A program made the translations under genes and the position numbers. Below the pieces are notes generated by a model. The model was not told the origin of the DNA, did no database searches, and worked only from the letters and a program-made list of their open reading frames with translations. From Sycobia sp. Sy_11 (Eukaryota; Arthropoda; Insecta; Hymenoptera; Epichrysomallidae), in assembly GCA_018907035.1 (NCBI GenBank), contig JACCIC010000135.1:434001-498000 (forward strand): a stretch of 64,000 nt of DNA. Reading direction: 5' to 3'. Of this stretch, positions 10,390 through 22,876 are shown piece after piece (positions within the stretch are counted from its first letter, which is position 1; every line of letters begins with the position of its first letter).

Positions 10390-11340
10390 TCTCGTCATAT
10401 TCGGGGTCTTGACTTCATTCCCCAACAGTTGTTGCGTTTATTATCCTGTTCGATATAGCCGTGGTGTTTGGCTGGTCGGTTACAAGCGTGCCATTGTCCA
10501 GCGAACAAACATCGACGCGAACGATGAGGTAAGGAGAAGGAGGATGGTGCCGACTACAAGACATCTAGGCACGTGGGAGCGGCTTCATGTTTTTCTACTG
10601 GAGGATGGTGCGCGCGTCGTCTTCGTTCACTCGCACTAGTTGGTACGTTGACTCATCATACGTCTCCTCTCCAAAACCGGACTTCATCCGCTGGAATGTG
10701 GTTCTCTATTTCTTTGGCAACCGCTCCTGCATATCTTCCTTTCTCTCTTCTCGGTGATGCGCGCTGGGGGCTTATAAAGGCCCGACGCCCAAGCCGTCCC
10801 CGATGATATTTGTCATTGACGATAAGTGCCCACTCTTCTCTTTCACTAATCTCCATTTCTCCCGGTCACTCCCTCAGCATCTCGCGACTGCCTCCAGTAG
10901 CAGCTGGATTCACACCCTCATGGACAGTTCTCGATGAACAGGCCATGGGGTGACGAAGGCTATCAGCCGTTGTGTTGTTCCCGCTGTGGTCGAGGTGCTA
11001 TCTCGCGGTTCACACAAGGCTGGTGCTCCCGCACGCGTAGGATCCGAAGCTTTGTAAGCCGTGGGGCTTCCTGTCGCAGCCTGATTGGGCCACCCTATAT
11101 TACACCGTTACGTGCGAAGATATGCACCTCTATTTTCACTGCTTTACAGTGGACACAGGAACCGCAGAAACTTCGCTCTTCTCTTTCGTAAGTGGCGAGT
11201 TTATGAGCGCCTAATCTATGCTACGCTTCTGCCACCGGCGGCCATCCTCATTCCGACGATGCGATGAATGGGCGTCATCATCGGCGTCCGACACTACGTT
11301 GACAATTCGAGTGTGGTCCGCGCCGCCTGCGGGCGAAGAG
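10390..11340. other. GC-rich block with TATA box, possible LTR
   Basis: About 950 bases are clearly more GC-rich than the neighbours. A TATAAA at 10773-10778 is embedded in a GC-rich context typical of insect LTR promoters. No coding motif is recognisable in the short frames. A solo LTR or the remnant of a retroelement leader are my best guesses; no partner copy occurs in the window. Confidence 0.35.
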
Positions 11341-11998
11341 TCCTGGTAAATGAGATTCTATATATATATATATATACATCAGATATAAAAAGATTATCTG
11401 TTGATTACCTTAGCTTTGCAACCTCTAGAAGGGGTCAAACAAAGAAGGGGGGACCAATAGTACTTCCACTACAATCTTAAACAATAGTAACGACACGCAA
11501 TTTTTTCAATCAATTCTTTCCGTTAACTTTCGCTACTCCGATCCTTTAAATTTTCATCAAATTATTCGTATCTGAAATTTAATATTTCCAATCTTCCTGA
11601 AAATCGAAAACAACTCCAGGTGGCTGCTAAACACTCGGGGTTCGTTGACGGATGCGAAAGATATAAATATATGTGTTGTATGAGAGAAATTTTGATAAAC
11701 TAAACTAAAAAATATATAGAGTATTAAAATTTAATCAGAAAGCATGGATCAAAGATTATATAGATTTAAATAATGAAAAAAGAAAGCACGCAAAAAATGA
11801 ATTCAAAAGTTAGTTTTCAAATATTTATGTTGAGGCAATGTAAAATGGAAGCTAAAGAGTAAAGAGTACTAGATTTGTCCAAAACGTTAGTTTCCAGATT
11901 TGAATGCATGTAAAATAGAGTGAGTGATAACTGTAAATTATTATTAGGAGTGGAATTTAGTTTCCGATCTTCACGTTTAGATGGCTATATAAGTAATA
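11341..11998. other. AT-rich interval, no gene
   Basis: A short (TA)n run lies at 11359-11376; otherwise nothing is recognised. Confidence 0.65.
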
Positions 11999-13100
11999 CA
12001 AAAAGTCAGATATGTCGCATCTAGTACTTATTTTTTAGTTTTGGCCTTTACCAATATATTCAGTTAACAGGCGCCAACAATTATGTAAACATTATAATTT
12101 TTGGATCAGTGAAAAATGAATCATGGTAAATTGTTTTTTCGACATGTCCTTTTATACTATTTTGGTTTGAAAAAAAGGGTAGCAGAAACTTATCGATTGC
12201 TTCAAGAATAATATGGCAAACAATCTCCATCGCTTACAGCATGTAAATAGTGATTTCAGCGGTTGAGAAGTGGAGATACTGATGTTAATGACAAGAACAT
12301 TCTGGACAACCGAAAAAGTTTGAACTTAGTGAATTGTAAACATTATTGGACGAAAACTCAGCTCAAACGCAATAAGAACTAGCTAATAAATTAGAAGTCA
12401 GCGACAGAGTATTTTGCAGATATTTACTGAATGTCACACGATATGACCGAATGTGCCATTATGAATCGATATTACATCCCATTGTATTTTGCTCGCCAGG
12501 CAAAAAAGAAGAATTTTCTGTGGCGTATTTTGACTCGTGATGTAAAGTGGATCTACTATGATAATTCTAAGCGCAATAACATGGGTGGACCCAGAATAAC
12601 AGTCCACATCGACACCAAAACGTCCACAGCCAAAAGATATTTCTGTGCATTTGGTGGGACCAACAGAGTGTACGAGCTACTAAAACCGAATGAAGCCGTC
12701 ACGGCCGAGGTATACAAACGATAACTGAATGATTTGCAACAGAAATTGATCGAACATAAATCAGCAACCGCGAGCAATAGGCAAGGGCGCAAAGTCATTC
12801 TCTCTCGGTTTCATCCACATGTTGTGAAATCCGTCAAAACACCTTATTGGATCTCAAATGGGAAGTGTTACCGCACCCAGCGTAAATGTCAGACATAGCG
12901 CCTTCTGATTACCATCTATTGATATCGCTGCAGCACGATCTCGTTGATATGCACTTCCGACATGTTCAAGAAGTGAGAGAATTTATGGATGATTAGATTC
13001 CTTCGAAACTGCCATCTTTGTTTCGGTACGGTATCGGCATATTACCAGAAAGATATGATAAAGTAGTAGAAAATGATGGAAAATATTTTGATCAAGTTAA
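11999..13100 (+). mobile_element. mariner family A copy, 3' end lost
   Basis: The 5' end near 11999 (after TA at 11997-11998) matches the reverse complement of the fragment at 1-484. The transposase is broken: an N-terminal part in several frames, then an open run at 12431-12724. The first catalytic region reads ILTRDVKWIYYDN (Asp kept, Glu changed). The second box is deleted (ILSRFHPHV where a HDNARPHV-like motif is expected). The third box is kept as SDIAPSDYHL. The C-terminus GIGILPERYDKVVENDGKYF is recognisable near 13030-13090. No right terminal repeat is visible; the sequence passes directly into a virus-type polymerase fragment. Confidence 0.82.
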
Positions 13101-13560
13101 CGTGTATCCATTTTCTATCAGAAATGTCTTTTTTCCGTTAAAAATGGTCGGAAACGAAGTTCGCATTCTAACATATACAGGTACTGATAGTCTTGTATAT
13201 GAAGTAAATAATATCAATATGTTAGAGTTTGATACATCAGATTATGCACGGAATAATCCTTTTCAAAAAAATCACTACAAAAAATAAGAAAATTATTGGG
13301 CTCATGAAGGATGAGTGTAATGGTAGAATTTTAGCAGAATTGATTGTATTGCGGAGTAAAATGTATAGTCTGAAAAGTCAAGGAGAAAGCCTGATTAAGA
13401 AAGCTAAGGATGATAAGAGCCGTAGTGAAAACTACAATTAGTTTTGAAGATTATGTTCAAAGCCTGAAGAAAAAACTATTATTCACAGAGATCTAAACAA
13501 TATTCGATCAAGGCTTCATATTATACAAATAGAAAAACAAAATAAAACAGTTTTGACTCT
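13100..13560 (+). pseudogene. protein-primed DNA polymerase B C-terminal fragment (Polinton-like)
   Basis: The frame 13018-13287 carries YTGTDS at 13174-13191, the position of polymerase B motif C, where YTDTDS is expected. It is followed by FDTSDYARNNPF. After a frameshift (13229-13441 frame) it continues with GLMKDECNGRI, LRSKMYS and KKAKDDKS. This order is known from polymerases of Polinton/Maverick-type elements and related viruses, which replicate their own DNA with a terminal protein primer. The first catalytic Asp of the motif is Gly, and everything upstream (exonuclease, motifs A and B) is missing. A late part (RSRLHIIQIEK) is readable to about 13555. It is a fossil fragment. Confidence 0.72.
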
Positions 13561-13612
13561 GCAGTGGATACAGACCTTATGGAGAGAGGATGGCCAAAAA
13601 ACGAACACTGTA

Positions 13613-13644
<32 letters not shown>

Positions 13645-14112
13645 TTAGTTGTTTCAGTGTTTAGTGCTTGATAGCAATTATCAGAAAGTAGTCTTTCGTT
13701 CAACGACTATCCTAGATAATAGAACTGGATCCTGGAAAGACGTTCACTGGTGCTGAGTCGTCTACTCAATTGATAGCACAGCTAACGGTTGCTGATCAAA
13801 AATATAACACGAGGTGGCTTTCTGCCCACCAATGAAATTGGTGAACTTAGAACCAATCAAAATTATATGATCACACAAATATAGTTAAAAAAGATAACAT
13901 TAAATTGGGATGGAAGTCAGTGGTTGCACTTGATAGTGAATTTCAGTGTTTTTTACCGAATACAATAGAAAACTTCTTCAATAATACGAGTGAACGAGTG
14001 AAGTAAACTAAAGTTGTTTAGAAAATCTATGGGTGAAAATAATTTTGAATTCATGAGAGAATAAATATATATATTTGTGTGTTTAAGATACTATATATCA
14101 ATTAATAAGATC

Positions 14113-14163
<51 letters not shown>

Positions 14164-14331
14164 AATAATTTAACATTTTCATCTTAACTATAATTGTATT
14201 TGTTTATCTTCGTCGAAAACGTATACAAAATGAATTTAGATATTAGTATTTTATAATCAGTTTAGTTGTACACTCTCTTTATTAGTCTAACTATTATGAA
14301 TGCTATCAAATTCAAGACAATTGACGAACAC
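13561..14331. other. interval with (GA)n and (TA)n microsatellites
   Basis: (GA)n occupies about 13616-13644 and (TA)n about 14118-14159. No gene recognised. Confidence 0.7.
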
Positions 14332-14801
14332 TGTACAATGTATTGAAGAATTCCCCTTTGGAGGGTTTTCTCCCGGTTAAGGATGAGGCGCGGGACGTTA
14401 AAAATTATATAACATTTTGACCCAAAATGTAAATTTATTGGCTCATACGGTGGGGGAAAGCTTGCAGGCATAAAACCCCCACCAGAAGAATGTACAATAA
14501 TGTTTACGTGATCACCCGAACGGAATATTGATCTCAAATGAAGTCTTCTTTTTTTTCATCTCATGTCGAGCGTAACGTGGACCGCCGCGCCGCCGCCACG
14601 CCCCACTACCCGTCGCACTCCTCAATTTTTACGTGCGAGCCGATGCGTGGAAGTAAAAAAGAGAACATCGACTCATACATATATCACACACGATCCATAC
14701 TTACTTTTGCCGGCCGGCACATACATATACACACGTACACAAACAACCGTAATTTATTATATTGTAAAATAGGTGGCATGGACTGAATTCATCACTAAAC
14801 A
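14332..14801 (-). repeat. BEL/Pao 3' LTR
   Basis: The LTR is bounded by TG and CA (plus TGTACAATG to CACTAAACA). It pairs with 21519-21990, and the unique sequences outside both copies differ. Confidence 0.92.
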
Positions 14802-14815
14802 TACTCTCCCCGTTG
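14802..14815 (-). other. polypurine tract of the BEL/Pao element
   Basis: The minus strand reads AACGGGGAGAGTA immediately before the 3' LTR start TGTTTAGTG. This is the primer site for plus-strand DNA synthesis and fixes the LTR boundary. Confidence 0.85.
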
Positions 14816-15300
14816 AGAATAAAGAGATCAACGCAATTAAATTGTACATATTAAATAAGTGTAATACATTGACGGACGAACAATGACATTCCGACATTAC
14901 ATGGTAGATACAATATCGAAAACTTATCGCTACATAATATAGTTCCTGTAAGAAAGAAATGATATCTGAAAGGTAAAATAAATGATATGAATCAATACAT
15001 ACATATATAGGTATGTAAGCATACATCAATATTTTACAGATTTTTATATTTGTATTTATATTTGACAAATAATTTTATTATAGTTGCAGTTTCAATTTAT
15101 TGCATAAACCTTGAAACTCTTACATTAGCAATTTTGCCATATAAATTAGCGTTTTTATCACTCATATTAAAACTTATCCTAGTGTCGCATGGACGGTAAG
15201 GATAAAATCAATAAGGCCACACTACTTAGAGTAGGCCCTCCTCGGGGGTATAATTACATAATATGAATGTTAATAAATAAATATCCCACGGCCGGTGGCC

Positions 15301-16627
15301 TTAAGGGTTGAATAGCTCGCATAATGCAGTAGTATTCCTTTTAAATGTTTCATGGGCCGTTCTCAGTGTTACCACACGAACAATACCATCAGAACCAGGA
15401 TGAACGTCCGTTATTCGCCCGAGCTGCCAGCGCATACAGTGTTGATTCTTGTACATTATCACTACAATGGAGTCCTTCCTTAATGACGGACTATCTTTGG
15501 CCCATTTTTGCCTTTTTTGCAACTCGTGCAAATACTCAACGTACCAACGCCGCCAGAAATCTTGCCGTGCCTTGGTAATCATCCGCCAAGAGAACAACCG
15601 ATTCTCTGAAACATTTCATTCATTAGACTCTGGAATCATGTTAAATTGTCTTCCTACTAACACATGAGCAGGGGTTAGAGCTAATAAATCATTAGGGTCT
15701 GCAAATAAAGGGCATAAAGGTCTAGAGTTTAAAACATTTCAATCTATCGCAAGAGTATTAATCTCTTCAAATGTAAAAAGACGTTCGCTGACTACGCACT
15801 TAAAATGATGCTTAAAGGATTTGGCAGCAGCCTCCCAAATTCCATCAAAATGCGGGGATATCGGAGGGTTGAAATGTCTATTAATACCCTTCATAGTAGC
15901 GAAATCAAGTACACTATCTTTAAATTTCTGAGAGTTCATTAAAGCATATAATTCACGCAGTTTATTATTAACACCTACAAAATTTGTTCCATTATCCATA
16001 TAGAAATCTGATGGTATAGCCCTACGATTTATAACGCGCCTTAGGGCAGCTATAAACCCATTCGTTGTCAAATCACCAACAATCTCAATATGCAAGGCTT
16101 TTGTCGACATACATACAAAGATGCAACCGTATGCTTTAATACTTTTGCGATTTTGGTGTTTTCTTTCTTCGATAACGAAAGGCCCAAAAAGTCTGCTCCT
16201 GTGTGATAAAATGATGATACTGCTCCTAATCGTGATTTCGGAAGGTCACCTATTTTGTGTGTAACAGGATTCGCTCTAAAACGAATACACCATATACATG
16301 CACGTATAATTTTTCTAACGTGAGTCTTTCCATCAAGTAACCAAAAACGTTGTCGAGTACTTTATAAAGTTGTTGGATACCGGCATGATACAGCCTTTCG
16401 TGGGTTTCTCGTATAATCAGATCAGTCATGAGTTGATGTGATGGTAACAAGATGGGGTGTTTTTGTCCGAATACTAAATCGGAATTTTTAAGCCTTGCCC
16501 CGACACGCAATAAACTTTGGTTATCAATGAAAGGGTTGAGTGCATCAAGCCTACATCCTTTAGTTTTATTTGATTTCTGCATGTATTGTAATTCAGCTGT
16601 AAAATGCTCGCGTTGCAAGATTTTCAT
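15301..16627 (-). pseudogene. BEL/Pao integrase and C-terminal domain (broken)
   Basis: Order on the minus strand: 16627-16250 carries the zinc-binding H-x-x-x-H region (HERLYHAGIQQLYKVL) and LLRVGARLKNS; 16110-15739 carries the core; 15597-15301 carries the domain usual after BEL integrases (WRRWYVEYLHELQKR, WQLGRITDVHPGSDG). The catalytic triad is readable as IVGDLTTNGF, MDNGTNFVG and GIWEAAAKSF. The CC pair of the zinc domain and the sequence between the first two frames are damaged by frameshifts. Integrase would join element ends to host DNA. Identity is firm, activity lost. Confidence 0.88.
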
Positions 16628-17049
16628 TATCGTTGTTTCCTCCTTAGCCAGTTCGGTGATCGATAAATATCCCCTTTTCCTTAACGATGGAAGAAATCAT
16701 AGACAAAAGGCTATTAAATCTATCAAATATACATCCTATACTTTCAGCGTTGAACAATAAACAGGTCGCTTTCTTTAGACATGGTAATTGTTCTATGACT
16801 TCTAATATCTCATTCGGCCATGCATTTTCTACTTCCTTGAGCCATGCAGGCCCATGCAACTATGTATCATTTTTCAAAAATTCACGAGGAAGTTGTACAC
16901 GAGATAGTGCATCTGCTGGGTGAAACTGCGTGCGCATATGTCGCCACTGTATGTCTGGGCAAATCTCGGTTATTTCCTTTACCCGGTTTGCTTCAATTAT
17001 TTTTAGATTTTCCGGTGACTTTTGCAACCATTGTAATGTTATAGTTGAC

Positions 17050-18953
17050 TCACTTCGAAAAACAACTGTTCGGAATGAAAACGATGCTTGCTCTAACTTT
17101 TTTATATAATCGGGCCAGAGTTAACGCGCCGCAGAATTCTAATCTGGGTATAGTTATTTCTTTGATTGGTGCTATCCGAGATTTATTGCATAGAAGTCTT
17201 ACTTGTTTTCTTCCATTTCTCGCTTTAGATTTAACGTAGAGGCACGCTCCATATCCTGCCTTGCTTGCATCAGAAAATCTGTGTATTTGTATGTCCACAG
17301 GATTTTCCACTAAAATATGCCGCTGAAACGTCAGTTTATCAATAAGCGTCAATTGTTCAGCGAATGGCTTCCAAGCAGTGTGTATTGAGACAAGTAGCCA
17401 TTCATCCCAATACACACCTGCTTTCCAGCATTCCTATATTAAAACCTTCGCGTCAAATACGATAGGTCCTAATAATCCTAAGGGGTAGAATATCCTGGCT
17501 CAGACAAGACTATACACTTCGTAACGGCTTTGGCCGACGTGTTGACAGTGTACAAAAGTGTATCATCCTGGGCTCGCCATGAAACGCCCAGAGTATTTAA
17601 AATGACTTTGCTATCTGACATAAAATTCAGATCTTTTAATTAGTTACGTAGCTTGTCCAAAGCATGAGGATGATTCGATGCCCATTGCCTTATGTTGAAC
17701 CCTCCTCTCTGCAACAGTTTGATGGTTTGATCACGTATTTACAGAATCTCTTCTAGAGACTTTGCTCCGATAATTAAATCGTCTACGTATAAATCTTGCT
17801 TGATTATTTTAGCCGCAACTTGGATAGTTTTTTTCTTCGTTCATAGGCAACTGAGCTAATGTTCGAATGGATAGAAATGAAGCAGAAGACACACCGAAGG
17901 TTACGGTCTTCAACTGAAATACACGAGGCTCGCCTTCATATAGCCAGAATAAATACTGATAAATTCTGTCATCAGGTTGTATCAAAATTTGGCGATAAAT
18001 CTTTTCAATATCAGCGGTAATAATGTATTCGTACGTACGAAATCTAAGCAAATGCGCAAGAAGTTTAGGCTGAATTACCGGGTCTGTCATCAACGTTTTA
18101 TTCAAACTAAGAACTGTATTAGCTTCTGCTGATGCGTCGAAGACTACTCTCACCTTTGTAGTATTACTCGTGTTTTTTATAACTGCTTGATGCGGTAAAT
18201 AGTACGCATTCGATACTTCATCGAGTACTAATGTCATGTGTCCTAAATCTAAATATTCTGGCAATACTCGCTCATATTCATCTGGTAGAGTTTTATTCGC
18301 GTTAAGTTTTCGTTGTAGTCCAAAAAACTTCCTTAATGCAATCGCGCGTGAATTTCCAAATTCGGGATTACTTATTTTGAAGGAAAGTCTGATTATGTAC
18401 CGCCCACTTGTGTCACGTGCCGCATTTTCTTTTTAATGCAATTCACATGCTTCTTCTTCAACCGTTTTGGGTGTGCGAGCATCGTTATCATCAATGATCC
18501 AAAATCTTTCGATCTGCTGTTCTAATTTCGTCAGCTGGCACAGAGCATTGTTGCTGAATATAATTCCTCCAGCAATCACCCATCCTAATTGAGTATTTTC
18601 TGGTTCTCAACTTCTATCACGTATAGCTCTGCGTTATCAGTTGATAACTTCCGTTGTCAACTGATAAAAGTCCAGATACTGCGAGGGAAAGCTTCTTGGG
18701 GCGCTTGCTCTGCTATCTGGGGAACTATCAGATAAAACATTTTCTTGTTAAAATCATTATGAAGTGAATGAAAAACAAATTCTAATGCACCTTTTGATTG
18801 CGTATACATTCCATTAATAGCGCCTATGAAAACTCTGCAATTTCTTATTGGAAACTTGAATAATCGAGCAAATTTTTCTGTTACAAACAGTGCTTTTGCC
18901 CTTATGAAATTTCCAACCGCGTCTCTTACTTTAACAACGGAGCTCATCATCAA
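17050..18953 (-). pseudogene. BEL/Pao protease, reverse transcriptase and RNase H (broken)
   Basis: 18953-18657 is the retropepsin region (VVKVRDAVGNFIRAKALF, CRVFIGAINGMYTQSKGALEF), but the D-S/T-G active site is deleted, as ALF runs directly into VTEKFARLF. 18264-17809 is the reverse transcriptase (YYLPHQAVIKN, TKVRVVFDASAEAN, YIITADIEKIYRQ, TVTFGVSSASF). The YVDD catalytic box lies just beyond a frameshift at about 17775-17790. 17415-17050 is the RNase H-like region (IHRFSDASKAGYGACLYV, IPRLEFCGALTLARL). Stops separate these parts. Together they would make viral-type DNA from the element RNA; this copy cannot. Confidence 0.9.
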
Positions 18954-19225
18954 TTGAGAACATCCTGCTTTGTTTACATTATTAAATGCTAGTCATGTAT
19001 TTGTTTCTTCTTTTGCAGATACATCCTGATTCCTCCTCCCTGAAAAAGTTTTCTTTTTCCAGAAATTTTTTCGGATGAATGACTGGTTCTCGTGAAGAAG
19101 CATGTTATGATATTTGTTGCATTTTCGGCATCCACCTTATGAACATATGCCAATGTGAATTCTCAGGCATTTCCTACATGCTTTAGTTCTTTCAACTTCC
19201 ACCCATCTTTTGGGGATGTCAAATG

Positions 19226-20091
19226 CTATGAAGTGCTTGCATTGGTATAGCTGATGTCCATGGTTTTTACACATCGGACATCGAATAGTGGAATAAAAAC
19301 TCTTTCACCTGTTTTAGTTTTACGAGTTTTTGAGAAACAGTCAGTCTTGTTTGCTCCTCGTAGTTTCATATTTTTCAATTCATGCTTTTGGTCATTATCC
19401 GGCGCCGTGGTGGAAATACGGTACACAGTTTCCGTTATAAATTCGTATAGCTTTTCATCCAGATTTAAAGTTCTTTTCCATTTTGTTTGAATGTCTGGCG
19501 GCAAAGCGCGTTACATCATGCGTGTTAAAATTGATTTTTCCATAGTGATTCCTAATGATTCTAACGCGCTCACTCACTGCTGCATGTTGTCTACAATTTG
19601 TATTAATTCCTTTCTGTTGATCTTGATACTCGTTGGCATATCTAAAATTGTATCTAAATGTTTACCTATAAGAACCCTTTTCTTTCATATGATGTTCTCA
19701 AGAGATCCCACGCATTGCGGTAATTTTCCGAACTGGCATCAAAAATTGATAATTTAGCGAGTGCTTCTCCTCTTAGAGAATCCTTTAAATATAGGAATTT
19801 CTGTAACGCGTTAATGTCCTCACGCTTATCTATCATGGTCTCAAATGTGTTTTTAAACGAGAGCCATTTATTTAAATCGCCTGAAAGTGTCGGCAATTCT
19901 GCAACGGGAAGTTTCAATTTCTTAATTTTGCTAATGTCAGCCGGCGCTGCCTTTGAAATGTTTATATTATCGAATCGTGAGCTTGTAGGAATTTCCATGC
20001 CATTTATTCTGGCCGCTAAAGTATAATATTTATTTCTAATCATAATAAATAATAATAAATAATAATAAAAGTAGAACGAGAAAGGACACAA
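19226..20091 (-). pseudogene. BEL/Pao gag (broken)
   Basis: 20091-19666 encodes KLKLPVAELPTLSGDLNKWL, then a FETMIDKREDINALQKFLYL and LRGEALAKLSIFDAS block, the conserved BEL gag core. 19504-19226 encodes a basic region with scattered Cys that may lead into the zinc-knuckle area. The likely start lies within the hydrophobic N-terminal extension near 20091-20043. Gag would form the particle holding element RNA. Confidence 0.85.
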
Positions 20092-21518
20092 AAAAAATTG
20101 CCAATATTTTGATTAATAATATCGTAAATCGTGTCAATTGCATTAATATTTACACTAAAAAATATACAGTAATAATAAAAAAATTATTTACAATAAATAA
20201 TTTGTACGAATAAATAATCTTAAATAATTTATTTAAATAATAAATTTTTTTTACGTTAAACAATTCTGAGAAGTAGTAGATGCGCACCTTTACATCATTG
20301 CGATGATAACAAAAAAAAAATTAATTAAATCTATATTTCGTTTAATAAATATATTAATATTAATGAGCTTAAATAAAATATGAATAGAAATTAATAATAA
20401 TTTTTATTATTAATAACTATAATAAGAAATGAATAAAATATTAAGCAACAATAATTTAATAAATGTAAAGAATCAATTGGATGTGGAAATGCGAGTAAAG
20501 TGATTCTTATGTTGTAATATATTGCCGCGCAATAATCAGAAACGAAGATCATGCACCATGCTTCCCGGAATGAGCGCCAGCGAAGCCTATTGCTAAAAAT
20601 CCCAAAAGACTAATTGGCAAACGAATATAGATGAATGATAATTTTAAACCGATAATATTAAAATGCGTGTATTTAGATTTGCAAACCTTAGTTAATCATA
20701 TTGAATTGAATGTTATTTGAAATTATATATTAAACGATATTAAATATTATTATAAATTAATAAAAATTATGTATTATATACGAAATTATATTAAATAAAA
20801 TTAATAGTATTTAATTTAATACAATATATAAAGAGGCATAAGCAGCTTTTGAGAACTTTTATCTCAAATGTTTAAATATTTTTCGATGATTATAAATTTA
20901 CAACTTATTCAAAATTTATTTAGAATCGTAAATTCCCACGAAAATATAAAAATCAAAAAAAATATTTTTTTGAAGCATTTATCAACAAGAACAAGCTAGA
21001 TAGATTAAATTTTTGTGGAATTGTTGCAAAGTAGAAACTATATTTTATAATATATAATTATAATTATAATTATATTTTATTATTAATTTATAAGTAAATT
21101 AAATTGATCATAACGTAAACTATTATTTATACAAAATGATTAAGAAAATTATGATTCCTTGGAATACAATAACTATTTAAATATAAGAATCTAATAATAA
21201 TTTAATAAATTTAAAAATAATAATCTAATCTAAATCTGCTACTTGAATTAAACAATTGAACGAAAGCATCGAATGTCGAAAGCTGTTAAAGCTGCTCATT
21301 TGTTTTTTTTAAATTCAATAAAATTTTATGAATGGTAAAGAATACTTAAATTTTTGACGTGATGATTTTTGCAATCACCGAAGGAGTCCGTCGTACACAA
21401 CGGAAACCTGCTTAATAGTTTTTCTCGGTGACGCTGATTTTTTAGATCTCGATGTTCTAAAAATTGTAATCACCGTTGTTGTTGGCAGTCCCGACTTCAC
21501 AAGAGGCAGCAAAAAATA
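20092..21518 (-). other. BEL/Pao leader, AT-rich
   Basis: 1.4 kb between gag and the 5' LTR has no open frame of note. It is long for a leader in this family and probably contains inserted AT-rich DNA. I could not identify a primer-binding site with certainty. Confidence 0.5.
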
Positions 21519-21990
21519 TGTACAATGTATTGAAGAATTCCCCTTTGGAGGGTTTTCTGCCGGTTAAGGATGAGGCGCGGGACGTTAAAAATTATATAAC
21601 ATTTTGACCCAAAATGTAAATTTATTGGCTCATACGGTGGGGGAAAGCTTGCAGGCATAAAACCCCCACCAGAAGAATGTACAATAATGTTTACGTGATC
21701 ACCCGAACGGAATATCCATCTCAAATGAAGTCTTCTTTTTTTTCATTTCAGGTCGCGCATAAGGTGGACCGCCGCGCCGCCGCCATACACCATTACCCGT
21801 CGCACTCTCCTCAATTTGTACGTGCGAGCCGAGACGTGGAAGCAAAAAAGCCAGCATCGACTCACACATATATCACATACGATCCATACTTACTATTGCC
21901 TGCCGGCACATACACATACACACGTACACAAACAACCGTACTTTATTATATTGTAAAATAAATGCCATGGACTAAACTCATCACTAAACA
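21519..21990 (-). repeat. BEL/Pao 5' LTR
   Basis: Matches 14332-14801. By eye about 4 differences lie in the first 225 bp (plus-strand order, the U5 side) and about 28 in the remainder (the U3 side). Confidence 0.92.
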
Positions 21991-22876
21991 AAAACTTTAT
22001 CTCCTCGTCATTTGAGAACTTTTTCAATGAGGTAAATATTTGGGTCCTAACAGATTTTGTTGAGAAAAAGATCCTGCGATGGGATGATTTTTATAACGCT
22101 TTAAATGATAAGTTGCTGGATGCATTGTTCCAACCCTTCAGATCATGAATACTTGTGTAGACCAATTAAATATATATCCTTTCTCAAAACTCTGCTTTAG
22201 TTTACTCACTCATACTTTATCTAAACATTAAATCTATTAATTTTTTTTCGATATTTTTGCTCTGCCAAGTAATGCTCTTAAAATTTCGTGAATTTTTTGG
22301 TGATATAACATGTTTCGGTTTAACACCAATAGTTCCATTTAGTGATTTGTCAAATTATAAATAGTACATCAATTCCATAAAATCTTATTCCTCTGTAACG
22401 ATCCATCTCCTATGTACTTCTTGCAGTTTTATACTTTTTAATTGTGGAGTTTTTATGAAGATGGAGGATCGTGGAGGGATGGGTGAATGGATTAGGTCAA
22501 TAACTCTTTTTTTTAAAATTCTTTTATATTTTAGTAAAAGTAACTATATTTAAAAATAATTTAATAAAAACAAAATATAATGATAACTGTCTATTTCCTA
22601 TAACAAAAAAGCAAGGAGAACAAAAAAAAATTATAATAATTTACTATTTAGTAATTTCTATATATTATAATTTTATATTTCATCGTATTTTGTCGCGAAT
22701 TAAAGCCTTCATCGTATTATTGGCTATTCGACCTTAACCGATTTTCGCTCTCTCTCCCTCTCTCTTTATTTACTTTGGTCGTCTATTTACACGGCCGGAG
22801 TTTTCGCTTCTTCGCAATTTATCGTATTTAAATCTTATATAATTCCGAGGGATTCCTCGTCAATAATATAAAATTA
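21991..22876. other. AT-rich interval, no gene
   Basis: Nothing recognised beyond a short (CT)n run near 22746-22766. Confidence 0.6.

Larger units (their letters stand above)
14332..21990 (-). mobile_element. BEL/Pao LTR retrotransposon, complete but defective
   Basis: The two LTRs are 14332-14801 and 21519-21990. The minus-strand order is 5' LTR, a leader of about 1.4 kb, gag, protease, reverse transcriptase, RNase H, integrase, C-terminal domain, polypurine tract, 3' LTR. The 7.66-kb length fits the family. Flanking pentamers AACAC (14327-14331) and AAAAC (21991-21995) may be a decayed 5-bp target duplication. All reading frames carry stops or frameshifts. LTR divergence is uneven, so a simple age estimate is unsafe. 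Confidence 0.9.

Noticed and set aside
14802..15300. A second polypurine-like tract near 15232-15246
   Set aside because: A GGGAGGGCC-like run exists on the minus strand, but the LTR boundary at 14801 is fixed by the paired LTRs.
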